A stretch of 64,000 nt of DNA from NCBI GenBank assembly GCA_013399695.1, contig VXAU01002065.1, positions 144,775 through 208,774 on the forward strand, read 5' to 3'. The notes under the pieces were generated by a model. That model saw nothing but the letters and a program-made list of their open reading frames with translations, made no database searches and was not told where the DNA came from. This DNA is from Formicarius rufipectus (taxonomy: Eukaryota > Chordata > Aves > Passeriformes > Formicariidae). A program made the translations under genes and the position numbers. Shown piece by piece: positions 59,166-64,000 of this stretch (its first letter is position 1; each line of letters begins with the position of its first letter).

Positions 59166-60582
59166 CAGGCTGCCCCTTCCCTTCCCCCTCATCACCCCCT
59201 GGCACCGAAGCTGTGATTGTGTGCACACCGACTGCCCAATTCCTGCCCCCTCCTCAGCACGGCTTGGGTGGAAAACCAGCCTGCAGTTCTTCTGCGCCGA
59301 GTCCGTCCTGGCAGCCCGTGCCAGGCCCCAGCAGCTTTGTCACTCTTCACTGTCACCTGCTGATGTCTGGGGGGAGGGACAGAGGGCAGGCAGATTTGCC
59401 TGCTCATCGCTAGGGGCAGGAGGTGTGAGCTGGAGAGTTTATCAGTTGCTCTGGAACGTGCATCTCAAAAAAAAAAAGAGGGGTTTGTCACGTCAGGTAT
59501 TTTGGGGTTTCATCTACCACTCTAGACAGGTGAGGCTGGACACTTAATTAGTAAGCTGTTCTCTAAATGTGAGATTTCTGAGTGTTTGGGATATCATACT
59601 GAGCTGCAGAATCTACAAAGAGAGAATCCTCAGTGGGATTAACCAAAATTCTGTTCACAGTGACTGTTAGAATGGAAATGTGTGTAAGCAGGACAAGTAT
59701 CATGCACTAAGTCCGCCTTAAGTGTTTAATACAATTATGCTTTTACTGTGCTTTGTATTATTGATCAGGCTCATCTGCTTCCAAGAGGCCAAACACCATC
59801 CTTCCTGTTCCCTGGGGAATTCCGGCTGAGCCAGAGGGATAGGGTGAGGCTGGGAGCCCTCTGAGGGGCAGGAACACCGAGCTGGGCAGCCTTTAGCCCT
59901 GTGTAAGCATAACAAGTGCTCAGTGCTGGAAGTAGGCTGTGCTCTCTGCTCCCCAATCAGACCCAGTTATTCACCATTTGGTACTTCAAATTAGTGGAAG
60001 TCTTCTCTGCTTGACTCTAATTTGAAGGTGCCTGAGGAGATGGAATGCAGCACAGTGCTGAAACTGTAGCAGGCTGCTCTGGCACCAGCTGGAAGCATCT
60101 CCTCAGGGCTAAAACCAAGTTCCAGGTAGGCACTGCCTGCCATGAAAGCAGCAGGTAAGAGCTGCCATCACAGAAGCAAGCTATAGTTTTGGATACATGG
60201 ATCTGTTACTTGAATTAAATAAAATTTGGGGGTTTGGCAGCGCTTTGAAATACAATTAGATTATAAAATGCCTGAGGAATAGTTGGACCACAGCCTGCAG
60301 ACTAATAAAACAATCTTGCTGTGGTCACTGATCTCTAAAAGGCTCTATAGAACAAAAGAAGGGATGTTTATGTATTAGAACTAAAATTTTGCCTTGGTGT
60401 AAAACCTACATCAGGAGCAAGTTCAGGGTTTTCAGCGAATGTGATTTTGATGCAGAATTGCTGTTTTCAGTAGCCGATTCCCTGAAAGAACTTCAGCCTG
60501 TTGTGATGACACACAGATCATGCTCTGACTGCAGAGAGCCATTTCCATACCAAATGCCATTGCTGTGCTATTTTGCCTGCAG
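59166..60582. other. Unique non-coding sequence
   Basis: Contains an A12 run near 59466-59477, otherwise no feature recognised. Confidence 0.5.
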
Positions 60583-60647
60583 TTCCAGGAGGAAATTGCT
60601 GTTGGAATTGCCATCCCACAGCCTTTGCCTGACCCTAAAGCACACAG
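60583..60647 (+). other. Candidate internal exon (low confidence)
   Basis: Sixty-five bases between a good acceptor (TGCTATTTTGCCTGCAG) and a strong donor (CACAG/GTAGGTAT). Starting at the first base it reads FQEEIAVGIAIPQPLPDPKAH with no stop and two bases left over. A second frame is also open and the third has a stop. I do not recognise the peptide. Two open frames over 65 bp are common by chance, so the support is essentially the pair of splice sites. It could also be a non-coding RNA exon or nothing. Confidence 0.22.
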
Positions 60648-63600
60648 GTAGGTATTTTCATCTGCCAGACTTACTGAGGTTACTGGCAGGTGGGGTGCAG
60701 GCACAGAAATGGCTTTAAAATGCCCATTTCTCTACTGCTGGAACACATCCCAGTTCTGGATTACAAAGCAACATGGATTTATTGGTGGTCAAAAAGAGGT
60801 GGAACTAAAATTAGAATTAATTAACACGGCTGCAGTTCAATAGTGAGCTTTGACATCAGAGCTCTGAAGTTACTGGGAGAGAAATGCTGTGGGTGGTCAC
60901 TGGACACATCCTAACATGTGCAGGGCCAGTCCTGTGCTCGTTGCCAAGTGAAGAAAGTGCCCTGCCACGTTCACTTACAGAGCCAACTGCATAAAGGTGA
61001 GGCAGGAAAAAAAATAAGAAAATAACATGTAAGAAAATGAGATAGAAAAACAGAATTAAACCCCTCTCTCCTAACTCTGTGATAGAGGTTCCCTGAAAAA
61101 CATAAGCCATCCAAGAAACCAGAATAAATTCAGCCCATTTGAAAGAGGCTTTCAAACCCAGCTCGTTTCAGCCCATTTTCTTTCCTAGAAGCATTTCTCT
61201 GATGAAAACTGTTCTGCTGCCATTAGACTCATTTTCACTCCCTGGCTGGCCTGTGCTTTGTCCCAGTCAGAGAACGATGGGCTCCTCTCTTCTGTGAATT
61301 CCAGCTCTGAGCTTAGACTTGTCCAGGACAAATGTGGTTTGGGAACCAACTCACAATTGCATTGGTGAGATGGACCTGAGGGGCAGGAGGTGTCAGTGTG
61401 TCACATCTCTTGTTTCTGGCACAAAAGCCACCCTTGGGCAGGAGCACACACTGATGTGTGTCCAAAGCCAGCTGTGCTCCAAGACCCTCCTTCTGGAGAG
61501 CACACACGGGCCAAGGGGTCCTGCTGTCTGTGCATCCCAGGGAAACATCTCCCCAGGGTTAATTTTGTCCCATGTTTGCTAAGAGGGATGTATTGGCATT
61601 AGAGAAGTTGTATTTCCCACGGGCTTTCTCGCTCGAGTTGCCCTGATGGCAGCAGGGATTGTCAAAGCCCCCGTTCCCAGTGGCACTGGCAGGAATCCCA
61701 GGGAGCAGAGCCTGGCATGATGAGATGAGCACAGCTGAGCTGAGGTCTCTGGTCTTTTCTGGCACCTGTCCAGGCTGGCATCCCTGCAGTTCTTGTCCCT
61801 TCAGTCTCTGAGGGCACATGGACCACTCGGAAGGGAGAAAAGAGGTGTTGCACTTATGGCACCCAAAGAAACCAAACCAAGTGTAGAAGCTGCTCAGACA
61901 GAGCAATTCCCGTGTGTCTGAGTTTCCAGCTTGGCCAACAGAAATGTGGGAAGGCCAGCTGTGACCACGTGCTGGTCTGAGCCCCACTTCGGAGCTGAGC
62001 TTGGCCCTCCCTGCAGGGATGCTCTGGTGGGTCACTCTCCCTTCATTCACACTTCAAACCAATGGATTGAGTTTGCTCTTTTGTGATGAATCATCACTGT
62101 TTCTCCTTCCTTATATCTCAGTTTATGAATTGGGAGCTTCACCTTGAAAGATCATCCTTCTCTTTTTGTCTCCTGGCTGTTCCCCAGTCCACCACCTCCA
62201 AGGTGGTGCCTGCCTTGCTGCCTCCCATCCGGAGATGCTTCCCAAAGGCACACCAGACCTTGGCCCTGCAGAACCAAGCGATCCAAAAAACTGTTTTGGT
62301 TTGTTGTTTTGGTTTTTTTCCTTCAGGTTTTCAGTATGTAACAAATAATTGTCACAATCTAATCTGATTTTCACACAGTGGTCGTGTTGGTGAAGCTGGG
62401 TTTAAAAGGTCAGATGTTGCAGAGGGGGAAAGGTGCGTGCTGTTAAGAAACAAACCAAAAGGAGCTGTCCTGGGCATTTGGAGATTGTGCTCGTTTGTGG
62501 CTGTGAAGGGTGAAAAATGTCTTTCCGTTTAGCTGCAAAGCAGAGAGCAGCAGCAGCAGCCTGCAGTGCGTGGCAGGGCTCGCTCCTCTGCTGCCACCTG
62601 TGCCCACGTGGGTCAGTCACAGGGCTGCTTCTCTTGGGGTACTGGGACAGATAACTCGGGTTAGCACTGGGAACAGGCATCCCAAAGCCTGTGGTCCCTC
62701 TGGGGAGGGATTCTGCTCCGGAGGGCACACAGCACTGTGCCCGGGGTGCCCGTGGTACATCCTGCAGTGCCCAGGGGTCTGTGGCTGTGCGCGCAGGGCG
62801 AGGGCTGTGCCGGCCCGCAGGCAGGGTGGGTGAGCTCCCACTGCCATCTCTTGGCAGCAGCTCCAGGATGAGCCACCCCCCGCTCCGTGCTCAGGATGGG
62901 GGTTTCTGTGGCAGCACGTGGCTGGTCCTTGGTCAGGGTGTGCCCCAGACACCCTCCTGCCTGGTCCAGCAGCTGGAGGTTGGGGCAGGCTGGATTCCTC
63001 CTGGGCATCTCTTGCTGTGGATGCTGCCAGGCTGCCCTGGGAGGGGCACTGGGTCAGCCTTCTGTGGGGTCACTGAAGCCCCTGTGTTCTGCTGCTGATG
63101 CTGTTCCTGGAAAGGCCTTGGTTTGAAGTGACCTGCTACAAAGACACACAACACAGGAAGGCACATTTCCTTTGGACACAAAATTACTTCCCTCTCACTC
63201 AGAGAAGCTTATTTTGCAGTGAATCTTTTTTATTGATCCTTTTTTTCTTTCTTCTTCCTCTTCAGGCTGCTGCAGTCAGTGATTTTATTCTAAAGCTTAG
63301 ATTACTTCTGAGAGTATCTCAGTACCACTGTGTGATTCATCACATTAGAATACAGAAAGTCTGGAAGCCTCTCCTACTGTGCATAATATGACAAGTACAC
63401 GTTTTAGATTCAAAAAAAGGCCTGGTAAACTGTGACTTTTGCTGTAGTGTTACCAGTGTAATGATTGAAATTCCACCTTCCTGTTGATGCCTTGGGGAAG
63501 GTGCAGCTGCCAAAGCCAAGAGGCTGGTTGTACCTGCAGAGAAGCAACACAAAGTGCTGATCCCAGTCTGCAGTACTGGTGGACAGTCTAACTGGGCAGA

Positions 63601-63846
63601 CTGGTTTTAGTTTGTGCCCTGCTGGAGTCAGTTTGTCTCGACACTGGCACAAGACTAAGGCAGCAGTGTCCAAGTGACCTATCCTCTCCCTCAGACCTGC
63701 TTTGCCATCCCTGGATTTGGCAAAGTGGATGAACCAGAGTTCCCAACCAGCTGGTAACCTCTGTCTGGCACCAGTGAATGGATCACTTGCATCTATCTTG
63801 TGGCTGGAATTCTGAGTGCCACCTCAGGGGTGGCAGCTGATCCCTG
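60648..63846. other. Unique non-coding sequence
   Basis: About 3.2 kb with no recognised repeat. GC-rich 62.5-63.1 kb with overlapping open frames on both strands. A long pyrimidine tract ending in CTCTTCAG (63222-63265) looks like a splice acceptor but no donor follows in a sensible frame. Confidence 0.5.
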
Positions 63847-63900
63847 TCCCCTGGGTCAGCTGTGCCCTGTGTCAGCTGTGCCCTGGGTCAGCTGTCCCAG
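63847..63900. repeat. 16-bp minisatellite, three units
   Basis: GTCAGCTGTGCCCTGT, GTCAGCTGTGCCCTGG and a shortened GTCAGCTGTCCCAG in a row (from 63855), preceded by a partial unit. The last 100 bp of the window after it hold nothing recognised. Confidence 0.88.
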
Positions 63901-64000
63901 GCAGTCCCTGCTGTCCCCAAGCCCTGGCCTGCAGCACTTTTCAGGACTGTGGTGCTTGCCAAAGGAGCCCCAGGTTGGACCACAGTCCCCTCCTGCAGAC

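Noticed and set aside
59195..59215. Possible retroviral primer-binding site (TGGTGCCAG on the minus strand)
   Set aside because: Only the first nine bases resemble a tRNA 3' end, and the sequence next to it does not end in the CA of an LTR.
63222..63391. Exon after the long pyrimidine tract and CTCTTCAG acceptor at 63265
   Set aside because: The open frame runs to a stop at 63391 without a reasonable donor, the peptide is not recognisable, and pyrimidine tracts of this kind are common in AT-rich DNA.
1..64000. CRISPR arrays, bacterial operons, insertion sequences or toxin systems
   Set aside because: CR1 ends, LTRs, low coding density and intron-like sequence show a vertebrate genome. No regularly spaced direct repeats of CRISPR type exist.

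Overview
This 64 kb window looks like gene-poor vertebrate DNA, almost certainly from a bird. The evidence is about twenty short, 5'-truncated CR1 LINE 3' ends in both orientations, many closing on the avian-type ATTCTRTGA tail, plus several solo retroviral LTRs. The density of young-looking LTRs would fit a songbird, but that is inference. I find no protein-coding gene. The longest open frames (279, 278 and 253 codons) have the low-complexity W/C/S/P-rich composition of GC-rich non-coding DNA and match no family I recognise. Only a few short candidate exons with good splice sites are offered, all at low confidence.

Layout. 1-10.9 kb: unique non-coding DNA with a solo LTR (2166-2778, minus), a tight G-quadruplex motif (2076-2094) and CR1 ends near 3.1, 7.0-7.35 and 10.6-10.9 kb. 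10.95-17.35 kb: one ~2.14 kb block appears three times (full, 3'-truncated, 5'-truncated). The copies are separated by single N characters and a 137-N gap, and a 142 bp flank is also repeated. This looks like an assembly artefact rather than biology. 17.35-31.6 kb: unique DNA with a 16-bp minisatellite, CR1 ends, a solo LTR with a perfect 5-bp target duplication (21957-22704) and AT-rich, homeodomain/POU-motif-rich stretches near 30.1-30.4 kb that could be conserved non-coding elements. 31.6-38.1 kb: a second copy of the first LTR family in opposite orientation (31610-32227), CR1 ends, and a second copy of the 21.9 kb LTR family (37354-38139). 38.1-47 kb: unique DNA, complementary low-complexity tracts, CR1 ends, and a distinct LTR with an internal ~50-bp triplicate (45257-45760).

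47.3-48.0 kb holds the most unusual structure: two nearly identical ~230-bp, CpG-rich elements with tRNA-like A and B boxes, arranged head to head around a ~190-bp spacer. I read them as a tRNA(Leu/Ser)-derived SINE family that I cannot name. 48-64 kb: unique DNA with further CR1 ends, a third copy of the 21.9 kb LTR family (54758-55445), a probable LTR-derived AT-rich segment (58.5-59.2 kb), a candidate exon at 60583-60647 and a small minisatellite at 63.85 kb.

There are no genes working together here. The window is best read as intergenic or large-intron sequence shaped by CR1 and LTR insertion, with one local misassembly.
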